DNA of 64,000 nt from contig JAKZZE010000011.1 of the NCBI GenBank assembly GCA_024220505.1, positions 1 to 64,000 of the forward strand, given 5' to 3'. Position numbers and translations under genes: made by a program. The notes below the pieces were generated by a model. That model was not told the origin of the DNA. It saw only the letters and a list, made by a program, of their open reading frames with translations, and did no database searches. Each line of letters begins with the position of its first letter. Position 1 is the stretch's first letter. The stretch is from Rhizopus arrhizus. Taxonomy: Eukaryota > Mucoromycota > Mucoromycetes > Mucorales > Rhizopodaceae. Positions 21,903 to 33,188 of this stretch are shown piece after piece.

Positions 21903-22682
21903 ATGTCAAATTCAGTTCCACCGCAGTTGAAAAGAGAAAATGCTTTCTTGGGTGATCCTTTTAAAGAGGCAAGTCAACTTTTTTTGCTTTAATAGAAAAT
22001 GAAAAATGATCAGCTTTTTTATTTCTAACCTTAGAACATTTGCTTCATTTGTCACTATGACAGTGATATCGGACCTTGGTGTAATATCACTTGTCACTGC
22101 TCTGAAAAGTATAAAAAAAAGAATAACTAATAATTATGATAAGCAAAGAGTTGATAACAATATTAATAATAGAAAGCGATTTGTTCATACCTTTTGTCTT
22201 TCAACCAATCGTACTTGTTGTCTTTGTGGTTTTCCTTATAAAAGAATATCTCAACAACAGTTAACAATAGAACAAAGTACAACAAGTTTAATTAAAAATC
22301 ATTGGACAAGTAAGTATTAGGAAAAGGAATAATAAAAAGTTATTAATTGGAAATAGAGTATATTGTGGCTATTATTATTGTGTTGTGTACAGTGACATTA
22401 TTCATAATTGATCTTCGAGATTGCACAACAATTCAAACAATTTATGCAAATGAATTACCAGAGTCAAAGATTGTTCGAAAACCAGATTATATAACACTGC
22501 CAGTAAGTAACTGAATCATTCTGTTATGACTACTAATATCATAATAGAGGATTGACTTGAAATGTTATAGATCAAAACTATCTTATTTTATTATTTATTA
22601 CCTATTCAATCTTCATTCACTCTTTATCTCTTTCTCTCTTTCCATTCTTTACTTTGCCTTTAAATATATGAAACGTCCATAA
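21903..22682 (+). CDS. MARCH-type RING-CH E3 ubiquitin ligase
   Basis: Model: 21903-21968, 22035-22108, 22149-22309, 22357-22502, 22548-22682; 193 residues. A RING-CH (C4HC3) finger occupies about 24-82: CFIC, then TCHC, then HTFC, then CCLC, in the correct order with the diagnostic Cys-to-His swap. Two hydrophobic segments follow (about 101-118 and 160-187), the standard MARCH layout. Such proteins ubiquitinate membrane proteins in the endosomal or ER system. The first intron starts GC (GAG|GCAAGT), with a CTAAC branch site and TTAG end; without it the RING would be out of frame. Confidence 0.8.
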
Positions 22683-22710
22683 CCTTTTTTTTATTTTTTA
22701 TTTTACTGTA

Positions 22711-22719
<9 letters not shown>

Positions 22720-22748
<29 letters not shown>

Positions 22749-22750
22749 CT
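22720..22750 (+). repeat. CT microsatellite
   Basis: About a dozen CT dinucleotides followed by TTTCTTTC, just beyond the RING-CH stop codon, in the 177-base gap between two convergent genes. Confidence 0.85.
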
Positions 22751-22859
22751 TTTGCATAAATTACAGCTACTATTATAATCCACTAGTACGTCGTATATAC
22801 ATATTTTTTGCATTGTTCTATGTTTCACATATACTTTAAATAAAAAAAAAATGGAATTT

Positions 22860-25483
22860 TTATTTATTCTTCATCGTTTTCTTTTTAGGAGTGGGTGAAC
22901 GAGCTTTTTTCAATTTAGGACAGCCATCACCTGTCATTAAATGAATTTTCCAACCTGATTCATCGGATGGTTGAATATCAACCATACATAATGGACAGAT
23001 CATTCTATCGTTGGATCACTGACATCTATTCACACAACGTATTATTAATAAACTCAATACTAAAATATAGATACTTGCTAGGACAAGTCTGCTTTAATGT
23101 GTGTTGAAGCCAGTGTTCGATAAGGATTGCTTGATGACATCGGGTACATTCCTTGATTAAATTCGACTTTTCACAATCATGAAGCATATGTTCATTCAAT
23201 GTGGATATTTCAGTAATCTATTTTATATGTTTTTATTATTCATATTATATTTTATAATAAAATCATGTCTTACCATTTTACATGATGGACAAGTAGTAAG
23301 AACAGGACATTCTTTATAATAATGTTTAATAAGTGTATCTTCATTAAATAATGGATTCATTTCATCACAGAAGATACAAACACTTTATATATCATCAGTA
23401 TACATACCATCCTCATCATCTTCTCACTTACTTGTCTTCATTGTCCGTCACTGACTCCTGTTCCTTTACATCCTTTGATAGCTTACTACGATTATTGTTA
23501 GTGGCTTTACGTGGGGATGTCTTTCTGGCTGAACTTTTGGTTGCTGGTTTATCAGATCTTTTGATTAATCTCGTACTATTATTGAAAGCATTTATTTCGG
23601 ATATTGTCTTTTTGGTATCATTTTTGGTATTGAATGAGCCTTTATTTGCAAGCTTCTTTACGGTCTGCATAATAAAACGATGTTAGCATATCATATACAG
23701 CTCTATACCCTCTTTTACATCTGCCAAGGATAACTTTAATGATTCATCGATATATGAACTGATTGAGCTAAAGCCAACTTGATTCGAAACCGTGATCAAC
23801 AACTTGACAGCAGCCTCTCGTACTTCTTCATGAGAATGCCTTAGATAAGCAACCACGAATTGCATCACATCATCCACTGACACTATATTCTCTTTTCGTC
23901 CCAGCTTACGTACAGTGATCTCCACCAACTCGATACGAGACTTGGCTTCTTTATAATGATGAATCAATCGTTCTGGTTTACCAATATACAGCGGTACAAG
24001 CGTATAAGGTGGTGTCGAATACACTTGCACTAACAATAAAATCAAAGATGTCGCGTCTCTCCTGATTCTCTCTTGACTATCACTGGTTCGTTTGAGTAGA
24101 CCACAGAATGTGCGTTCTACCCACTCGATGATCAACTCGGTTTCTACCTCAATCTGCTCCCAGAAATCGATAAGTTGATGCCAGATAGAAATAGCTAATG
24201 TCACTATCGGCTCTCTCGAATCCATAATAGCCTCTTGAATGAGCATCAGCGATGCATTAATATAATCCTCAGGCTTATAATTATTGCCGTGATGGATGGC
24301 CTCATCTATCCTTTGTTCTAATTGACCCAATCCTCTTCCTCTGCATTTTGATTTGATGCTCAAGATGCATGCTACAGTATCTTCACCAAATACCTGAATG
24401 GCTAGTTGGAAAGGTTCCCTTTCCTCTTCCATGATGGGTTCAGGTATACTTTCAGGGTCAATGTCTGGCGATTGCTTAATGGAATCAAGCATGACAAATT
24501 CATCATCGTCTTCTTCTTCTTCAAGCACAGACCATTCTTCACTTGATTGTTTTGAACTATTGCTACTACTCTGAGTGGTCATTGCGGATTCCTCATGTTC
24601 TTCTTCCTCTTCAGGTATCTTTGGTGTGACTGATAACCTTTTTCGTGGCTCTAATGTAAGCAATTGCCCATCGCTAGTGATCCGAATATCTGCTTGGTTT
24701 AATAATACTTCAGCTGATAATTTGACTTGCTTTATTTCTTCCTAAAAAGTTATATAAGTACTTGTTCCTAAACCCTACGCGTCTAGACTGACTTTTATCT
24801 TTTCTGCTTCATCGTAGTCTTTGATTTCAACTGCATGTTGTTTTTCGATCTCAAGATTTACTAATATATTATTTAAACTGATCATTTTATCACCAAGATA
24901 TTTATATATTTTGGCTGATTGATATATTTCATCTATACAATTGTATCAGAATAATATTTATCTTTTGTCTATTCACTGTCATACGTTGTACTGCTTCTTC
25001 TTCTGCTGCCATCAAGATATTAGCCCATTGAAAAAGTTCTGTTTCAATAATATATTCTTGCTTAGGAACATTTTGATGATTGTCTGTTTCACTTTGAGTA
25101 GATAAACTTAATGAACTGTTGTCATCAAAATTATCATCGTATCTTAAAGCAATGTCGATCTATTTGAAAATGGCAATTAATATACATGCTTATAAGATTC
25201 ATGTTTCTTTTTTTTTTACAGGAATAGTAGTAGTAACAGCCGGTATAGACTGACCCTGAATACTTAATGCATGTATTCCCACCTACGCTCACTATCGTCA
25301 ATATATACATAAGCAAAAGTGCAGATACTTACTTGATTGAACACATTCAAGCTATTGCTGTGACAGTTTCGTATAACTAATCTAACATACTCACCATCCG
25401 TATTTGTCTTTATTGATTTCAGTTCCCGAGCTCGAAATTGTGCTCCAGCGTTATTATCAAAACGAACAAAACTTTTTTAAGTG

Positions 25484-25514
<31 letters not shown>

Positions 25515-25900
25515 TTCATTATCTTTCTACCCTAATCTTGTGAATTCAATCATCATGTCATCACTTGTTTCTGGCACAAGACATTCTTTTAATGAGCCAA
25601 TATAAACATCCATTTTAGTTGCAATTTTAAAATGATGTGATAATATCTCAATTTTATTTATGCGTGCTGGTCCTGAGGTTAAATGAACAATCAAATCTTG
25701 GGGATATTCAGGACATCTACTGCAAGTGTTATTCTGTTGTGCTCTTTATTCACTTTCAAATATTACTTAGTTGTTTGCCAGCCTTTGCATTTTTCTGAAA
25801 AAAGTTCTTTTCCATTTTTTACTAGTAATTGCTCAGGACTATAATCGTCATCCCAAGAAGAGCAATGAGCAACTTCATAAAGAAGCGAACTGTCAGTCAT
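22860..25900 (-). CDS. CEP104: CEP104 homologue (microtubule tip / TOG domain protein)
   Basis: Model (minus): 25900-25767, 25719-25531, 25471-25333, 25282-25220, 25159-24985, 24932-24793, 24741-23719, 23664-23432, 23382-23274, 23217-23075, 23004-22860; 830 residues, all phases consistent. An N-terminal jelly-roll-like domain (about 1-155: SGPARINKIEILSHHF; GAQFRARELKSIKT) is followed by a short coiled coil (about 235-290), an acidic linker, a TOG-like helical array (about 395-620, starting VFGEDTVACIL), a basic linker, and a C-terminal zinc-finger array (CIFCDEMNP, CPSCKM, CTRCHQ, CPLCMVDI; about 700-820). Domain order matches CEP104/FAP256, a ciliary-tip and centriolar protein that regulates microtubule plus ends. 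Human CEP104 is slightly longer (about 925). Confidence 0.88.
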
Positions 25901-26074
25901 TGACCCGAAAGTAAATAAAAAAAAGGAGAAAAAAGGAGGACGAGAGAAACAAAACAAAAATATACTTTTTTTTTATTTTTTTTATTTCCATATAATAAAC
26001 TCGTGATTCCATTTCCCAATAGAGACACACAGTAGTCTCTGTTTATATCGCACACATCTTTTACAAATGGTTTC

Positions 26075-26106
<32 letters not shown>

Positions 26107-27019
26107 ATTGTTTGAAGAGAGAGAAAAAAAAGCCATAAATGTCAATTGAGATGTATCACAAATCACAGCATAAAAACTATTCAAAATTCACTTTATTGAG
26201 ACATCTCTCTTTATATGCGTTAGTTACAGTTGCCATGGTAATGGCCTCGATATCAAATGATCATTATTATTATTTTTCTAAAGGATGAGTTTCTTAATAT
26301 AAAACAAAAAGAGTAAGCTTATTACACATAAAAACACGTGCTGATCTATTGCTGTTATTCAAATTCTCTAGACATTGTTCTCCTACTCTTAGATGATTTA
26401 TAGCCTCGAACACTCTTTCTTCGACATTTTGAGAACAGGAAAGCATTGTTATGGTTTGCTTTATGAAACAGTATCTTCTTTAGTCAAGGCAGTGGGCTGT
26501 ATTAGCTTAATAAATCACCAACATTGAATACAGAAGCGATAGAATTAGATGTAATGAATTGACCTTTTTTTAACAAAAAAAAAAAAAAAAAAAAAAAAAG
26601 ACGAGAAGCATGATTATTCTTGCAGACCCTTTTATTTCTCCCCACATTTAGGACATTCACCTTAATAATTTCCTTATTTTGCTGAGAAAAAAAAACAAGA
26701 ATAGGATGCCAAGCATTTGATATTATTTTTACTCATAAATTTTATCCAATACTCAATCAAATTTTTGATTGCTTTATAATACGCTTTTTATGTAAATTCC
26801 AAATAAAAATAGAGCGCTTTCTTTTTCCTTTTTCTATAAACATTAGGCGATTACATAGAAACGAATTAATTTAATTTTCAATTAAAAGCAGAAAATTATA
26901 AATTAATGCAACTTACACCTGCATCAACAGAATGTCACACAATCATTGTTCTTTCTTTTTAATAAAAGGAAAGAGCGATTTATAAGCTTTACTTTCTTTT
27001 CTTTCTTTTCTTATTAATA
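25901..27019. other. Intergenic between CEP104 and the disordered-protein gene
   Basis: A+T-rich with A/T homopolymers (26078-26104, 26577-26599). It must contain both divergent promoters. No further gene supported. Confidence 0.4.
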
Positions 27020-27832
27020 ATGTTGGAATTTACACGAATCTCAAACAGTAACATAAAACGATCAAAAAAACCAAAGCCATTATTTGGCATATTTCGTACC
27101 AAGACCTCAGAAGTAAAAAACCCAGAGCCCACCTATTTACCGACACAGACATCATCGTCCAAACTTTCGACTCTAGACATCCGTCAGTTTTCGCAACCAA
27201 AGCGTCCTAGATCAAAATCAGATGGCAATTCAACAAATCGACTCTTTAATGAAAGAGAAATGGCACTTAAAAAGTTATGTCAAAAAGAATTACAACACAA
27301 TCCTCAGTCTTTGGTCGACTCATTACCATTATTAATCTCTCCTACGTTTCATCAACCTGCAGTGCCTCCTGTCCCTATAAATTACCAAAAGCCCAATATC
27401 AGAAAGATCTCATCTGCTCATGATTTACAAAAAGCCAAAAAATTACATCAAGCCTCCATCTATCAATCGTCTTCTCCTCCTTTACCAGACATATCAAGAT
27501 CAAAATCTTTAAGCAACATCCATCAACGCAAAAAAATACTCAAACATCTAAATACAGCAACAGTGGCTACGTTTCCGAGACATGATGATGATGATGTACC
27601 ACTTGTATTCTTGCAGTCACTTGCAAGCAAAACTTCTTCATTACTGAATGATTCAGGAGAAGATGACGATACGGATTTGATACCAATAGCTAAATTAAGT
27701 CACCTGCTATCAAGAACTCAAGAACTGTATCTCACTGCAGCAGATAAGTATAAAGAAAAAGTCAGAGAAAGGTTACTACTGGATGATGAAACTATCCCAA
27801 TCTCGCAAAACTTGTCAAGAAGGCATAAATAA
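27020..27832 (+). CDS. Predicted disordered basic protein of unknown function
   Basis: 270 residues, single exon. Ser/Pro/Lys-rich with several RSKS-type sites that resemble kinase or 14-3-3 motifs (RPRSKSDG, SRSKSLSN), and an acidic DDDDVPLVFLQ patch (about 197-207). A helical C-terminal segment (HLLSRTQELYLTAADKYKEK) ends it. No domain recognised. Long uninterrupted frame, Kozak-like A-rich leader and codon use similar to neighbours support it as real. Confidence 0.6.
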   Translation: MLEFTRISNSNIKRSKKPKPLFGIFRTKTSEVKNPEPTYLPTQTSSSKLSTLDIRQFSQPKRPRSKSDGNSTNRLFNEREMALKKLCQKELQHNPQSLVDSLPLLISPTFHQPAVPPVPINYQKPNIRKISSAHDLQKAKKLHQASIYQSSSPPLPDISRSKSLSNIHQRKKILKHLNTATVATFPRHDDDDVPLVFLQSLASKTSSLLNDSGEDDDTDLIPIAKLSHLLSRTQELYLTAADKYKEKVRERLLLDDETIPISQNLSRRHK

Positions 27833-27974
27833 AAATAAAAGCTTAGATTAGAGTGTATAATTCTAGTGAATTAAAGCAAATCTCGCTTACTGCTAACAAT
27901 TGTACTTTATCAATCCATCGCAACGAAATGGAAGAGTCATTGTTCAGGACAAATTTAAAATTAAAGTTACCAAT

Positions 27975-28545
27975 TGTTATAAAGTAAGAAGATCTTGAGA
28001 TACATAAGATTACAGTCATCTTGTTTCAATGAAAGGAATTAGATATGATTTTGAACAATATATTGAATATGGCTTAGAATCATTGATAACTCTATCCTCA
28101 ATACAGATCAATAAAATACTTTGATTAGATTTTAATATTAAGCTCACATAGTCAAATAGATGACATGATTACAACATAATTTACTGATAACATGAGCATC
28201 TTGGATATAAAATAACGATTACTTACCAGATTGATAGTCACGTAAGCATCCATCCTGACTAAAGTATTATTATTACAAGATAGCCATCTAAATAACGTGT
28301 TAGCAATACAAGCAAAGGAATAGTCCAAAAGAATGATTAGAAACAGTAATCATCTATTCTATCAATTGATTATAAACCTGTCCTAATTCCTCTTCCATAA
28401 CATGTCTATAAATACCCTCACTTGTTTGCATGTAGAATCCATTCTGATCTTAGTTATGCATTAGTTGATTTAATAAAAAGGAGCGAAGTTCTAACAGTAT
28501 GCCTTTATCTTTGGTATATTATATTCTATTAAGCTCCTTTTCTAA
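27975..28545 (-). repeat. Solo LTR-like repeat, same family as 8618-12530
   Basis: On the minus strand it begins near 28545 with a purine-rich AAAAGGAGCTT, then TGTTAGAACTT at 28496, GGTATTTATAGACATG, and ends near 27975 (TTATAACA). It aligns with both halves of the interrupted copy on the other side of the Tc1 element. No coding content. Confidence 0.7.
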
Positions 28546-29280
28546 ACGATGAGAATAGGAAATGATCATTGCATCATCTAAAGTTGCAAACCCAATAGGT
28601 ATATTCTTTGATTTATATATTAAGCAAGGTAATGATAAGCTCTAACGGCGTTCTATTTACTATAATGGATCTACAATGTAAATTGACAATTCTAAATCAG
28701 TATATTCTGGAAAACAGAAATAAAATATCAAATCAGTTATTGTAATCTATTCTATTGTTTGTATAAAGTTTAAGAAATGTGTATTCAAAGCATTAAATTG
28801 CATTGCATTGTTGTTTATTATCTTCATAGATCAAGAGTTACTTAAAGCTAAAAGGTAAATCATAGTATAAGTTTTAGAGTTTAATATGGTTCGAATGCTT
28901 TACAAATTACATCTATGCTATAAAATCAGCATTATATATCAGGTATACACTTTATTCCGAAATTATTGGTATACTTTTGAAAAAAAATTCGTGCAAATAA
29001 AATAGCGTAGAAGCAGGAAAAAATTCTGAAGAAAAATTGGTGCAAAAGATAGAATAGGAATAATAGCAATAATGAATACATATAATAAAAGAAAAAAAAA
29101 ATTAGTAGGTAGAAAATAGATAATATATCAATAACATGAAGCTTACCAATAATTCGAAACCTACATTCAATGATAAAAGGCGCAATAACCGAACGTTAAT
29201 AAACAAAGTACCAGCTTATTCAAGTTTAAGCTTATCAAAGTGCATCTAGGGTAACACAACAGTAACTGTATTGGAAATTA
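28546..29280. other. A+T-rich DNA, no gene seen
   Basis: Lies 3' of the decayed Fanzor-like gene. If that element had a guide RNA, its 3' portion would be expected in 29100-29280, but I see no strong hairpin. Confidence 0.35.
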
Positions 29281-31380
29281 CAGGGTTCTAGGAAAAAATT
29301 GTCGTTCTTCATTCTCTTCAGATCTTCTTCTTCTAGTTGGGCCACTTATTTCAGCCCCAGCATGTTGAAACCTCTCTGGTATTTCATCATTCAAGCAAAG
29401 GTTACTAATAATATGGGCATACTGCCAAATCCCGATTCCATAAATGTTCACTAAGCTCTTCAGCACCTGAAATGTTTTGCACGGTCACTTTGCAATTTTG
29501 ATTTGTACATCTAAGAGACAAAAAGAAACAAGTCAGCAAACAATTTTGAGAATCATTGATGAGTACTTGATTACCTAAATGAACCATGATAAATAAATTC
29601 AGAGTTATTTCGCCTTTGATATGGCCGTGGGTTCGGCATTCTCTTGAAGATTGTCAGACTACGATTTTCACAAAAAGGGCGACACTGACTTGTTCGAAAC
29701 TTATCGATCAAATACACCGAGAATCCATGTTTCTTCAGCAGCCTTCTGAATCCGATGCCTCTCGCAGGTTCTTGATATCGGGTATTTGGAGCAAAATAGT
29801 TAGACATAACAAAAACAGCATCGTTTCCAAATTTACTTTTCAATTTGGCGACTATATCCTCGCCAGCTTTCTGCTTTCAAGTATACTTGGACAGTTTCAA
29901 TTTTCGATGCAAGGGATGTGTCGTCAGGTGATTAGTTGTAGCTTCAGTATAATGTCTTTGTAACAATCTAGTAATCAATGCACAGTTTCTAAGGTATTCT
30001 TCAAAAATTGAAAGATCAAAAGATAGAAAATTTACAAGAGTATCATCAGCATTTTGTACTTTTTGTAATTGAATGGTTTCACAGATACGACGATACTTCT
30101 TTGTTTTTTCCATCTTATCTTAGCAAGGCTTAGTATATCTATATGTGCGTGGTGCATCAGCAGTAGAATTTTCATGTATACAGTATAAAAGGTCTCGTTT
30201 TCCTGGGTCGATAGTAATACAGCGATAAGTAATCTCTCCAAGTTGTTGTGCATTAAGATCTGTTATGTAAAGCTCAAGCTCTACAAAAGTACTTTGAAGA
30301 CCAATATATCAGTGCTTTCTATCCTGTCTTTTTTAAGGACTATGATGCACACACCATCAGTTTGGATAGTTCCACAAAATCGAAGCACACCAAGTTCTTG
30401 AGGTTTCAAAGCTGCAGAATTCATATTAATTATCTTGGCCCAGAGGTTTATTTTATTGATGCCATTAGTCCACCGACGTTCAAGAATATTTTGACAGAGA
30501 ATTTTACTACCAATTGTTGTATAGTCAGATGCTAAGGTTCTGCGAAGAGGAAAATAATTGAAAATAGGTAATCTGAGAGCTTCAAATAAACGAGCAAGCT
30601 GTTAGAAGGCCATCATATGTTTATATGGGTTAGCTTTGGCATCATAATAAATATTATTCTGTTTGAATGTGTATTGGATGAGATATGAAGTCAAGATAGG
30701 TATTAGTCTTTGCAAAGCTTGGATATAAATAGGACCTTGAAAAAGCAGTTCGATAGAGGATGGATCAACAATTCTGGAAGCTAAAAGTTCTTTAAATTGT
30801 CTAGCTGGAAGTATGATTTATTCATGTATCTCGTTGGGGATTGCTTCGTTGTCCACGTCTTCTTCTTGCCTCTGTATAATCAAGCCTATTTTTCTTTGGC
30901 GAATTTGTAGTAAGATATTGATTGTACGACAAAAATGATTATCAAAATGTGCTCCAATATTATTGGTACAAGTAGTATATATTTTCAATCCTTCTATTGA
31001 AGATGATTGTTGAATATATTTGAGTTCAAGCCTTTTATAAGTAGTATCATCGAGGTTTCTTTGAATTTATTGACCAACAAATGTACGTCTGCGAGCTGTT
31101 GCCTCACCCACACGGTCACGAAGATAATGTCTAAGGATAATCATACCCCAGAAAAGATCTCTTTGTTAACTTAAGAAGCGATATCAAATTTGCCATCATC
31201 TTGAAGTGCACAGAGAAATATGAATTTGGATAAGGAGTAGGCATGTGTTGTAGTAGCATGAATAATGTTTACCAACTCTTCCAATCGCTCTCGATATTGC
31301 TCATTCCAGCCAATACCATCGATAGATGATTTAACAAATAAAATGTGATCACTAGAAGCAAGAGTACCAGTAGTACTCAT
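29281..31380 (-). pseudogene. Decayed Fanzor-like (eukaryotic TnpB/IS605 OrfB homologue) nuclease
   Basis: Reading from an ATG at 31380, fragments in several frames line up in family order. N-terminal helical part: HILFVKSSIDGIGW, then NIYYDAKANPYKHMM. RuvC-I: TIDPGKRDLLYC (near 30200). Mid RuvC: DAVFVMSNYFAPNT then EPARGIGFRRLLKKHGFSVY. Zinc ribbon: FRTSQCRPFC (near 29690) and CTNQNC (near 29500), separated by a possible GT-AG intron. RuvC-III: LWNRDLAVC (near 29420), shifting frame into SNLCLNDEIPERF. Several stops (for example after RYTKPC and SKYT) make it inactive. TnpB and Fanzor are RNA-guided DNA nucleases of transposons; this copy is homologous to 61930-64000. Confidence 0.7.
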
Positions 31381-33188
31381 GATGCAGCTAAAGTACTCAG
31401 TTGAGAATCTTTATTCATGGTGAAAGCTAGTATCACTAATGAAATAGAAAAGATGTGAGATATCAATTATTATTTTATACCAAGCATGATCTATCTGTTT
31501 GGATCTGTATTTAATTAACGCTGTCACGAATTAATAATATGAAGGTATGATTGCAGGATTGATAAAAGTAAGAGAAAGAAGAAGATAGACGTGTATTTAT
31601 ATTGCGGTGTGCTCTTTCCAAATTAATGAAAACCAAACGTCAGATGCTATAGAGTTTTTTAGATAGAAGCAAAATATTCTTTATTAAAGTATGTTTATTT
31701 TAAGGGGCTTAATCATAATTTCTTTGTCTTGACATGCATAATAATCGGGACTTCTCAGAAGATCTGATTACCGACTCAGATAATCATAAGTTGTTAAAAG
31801 ATCCTTACGTGCTGTCCTTTCCAGTTATTGTTTAGCCCTTTTTATTATTTTTTTAGTCCTTTCCGTAATTTTTCCTGTGAGTATAGATCAGTTTCTTTGC
31901 ACCAATCTATCATTGGCCTGACAGTCACCAGTGGCACCAATTTCTTCATTTTCGAAGAGATATGCATCAATACTTAATGCCAGTAGTGATTTGGCTACTG
32001 ATCTACCAGCAGAAAGACGGCGCGAAGTAAAACTTGGAGCTATATACACTTTGATGATTCATGTAAAGAAGATGCTCACCGATTTCAACAAATTGATATA
32101 TACCGGGTTTGCATTCATATATCATGACATAAAGGGGCAATGCTCTGGATTTCATTTGTATCACAAACTAAAACTAACCAGAGGAAGTACGCTACTATTT
32201 TCATTTATTTATCATGCAAAAATTAAATCCAGTCTCTGTATCACTTCTTAAAAGTATTCGAAATTTCCTCTTTAAAGACACAGTTAAGGCTCATCCAGTT
32301 ACGAAAAAGCATACAAATTGAACTAAACAATAAAGTTTTAGTAACATTTTTGGAGTTCATATAATGAATACAATAATAAAGACCAATAAATCTTTGAAAG
32401 CTATATGAAGAGATCTCAAATAGAATTAAATTCAAATAAATACAATTTAACTTGCTTTGACTTGGGATGATTCAAGTGAATCCTTGCTAAAAACGGGTAA
32501 TTAATCGGTTTTTCTCGCAATTTGTTAGCTTGAAAAGAAAATATACAAAACCCTCTGAAAACAATTAGTATAAACAGCACAATAGAATAAGTATGCCAAT
32601 CACCTAATATATGAAAGATATTTGCTAGTAATTTTGGGCTCAATAGTGACAATAATGATTAATATATTTTTTTTGGAGTGCTTTAGTTAATCAAAAGCTG
32701 TAATTAAAAAAGATGTAGGATGAATTCACATTTTACAACTATATAGACAACAAGCATCATGTCATAAAAACTTACTATTGAAACGGCAAAGCTTAAATAT
32801 AAATGATACTAATCTTCAAATTATAAATAAATCATAAATGATATAGACATAATCAATATCCGCAGCTTATCAGATCATTTTTTATTGTAAATTAGCAAAG
32901 CCAAAGCGAAAGCAACACTGATATATACAAAAATAGAAAGCAGATCGTGTACGATAGTAAAAAGAGGAGCGCTTCTTTGAATGGCGTGAGTTTTACTTTA
33001 TATATTGACGATAAAAAAGTGAGGTGACCATTTTAGCCAATCAACTATTTTGATTCGCAAGAAACAATGATAAAAAGTGGCCTGCTGTTATAACCCCAAC
33101 ATCGTCTCAATCATTAAAGAATAAAAGTAGTTGGTATATCTATTCATAGAAGCTTTTCTTTTCTTCTTTATACAAACCATAACAGATT
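31381..33188. other. Gene-poor A+T-rich DNA up to SREBP promoter
   Basis: No supported gene. A 106-codon plus-strand frame at 31931-32251 has one plausible-looking segment (YASILNASSDLATDLPAERR) but no recognised family and no flanking exon I can defend; it could be a transposon scrap. Confidence 0.4.

Noticed and set aside
31931..32251. 106-codon plus-strand frame
   Set aside because: No family resemblance and no conserved start context; kept only as intergenic note.
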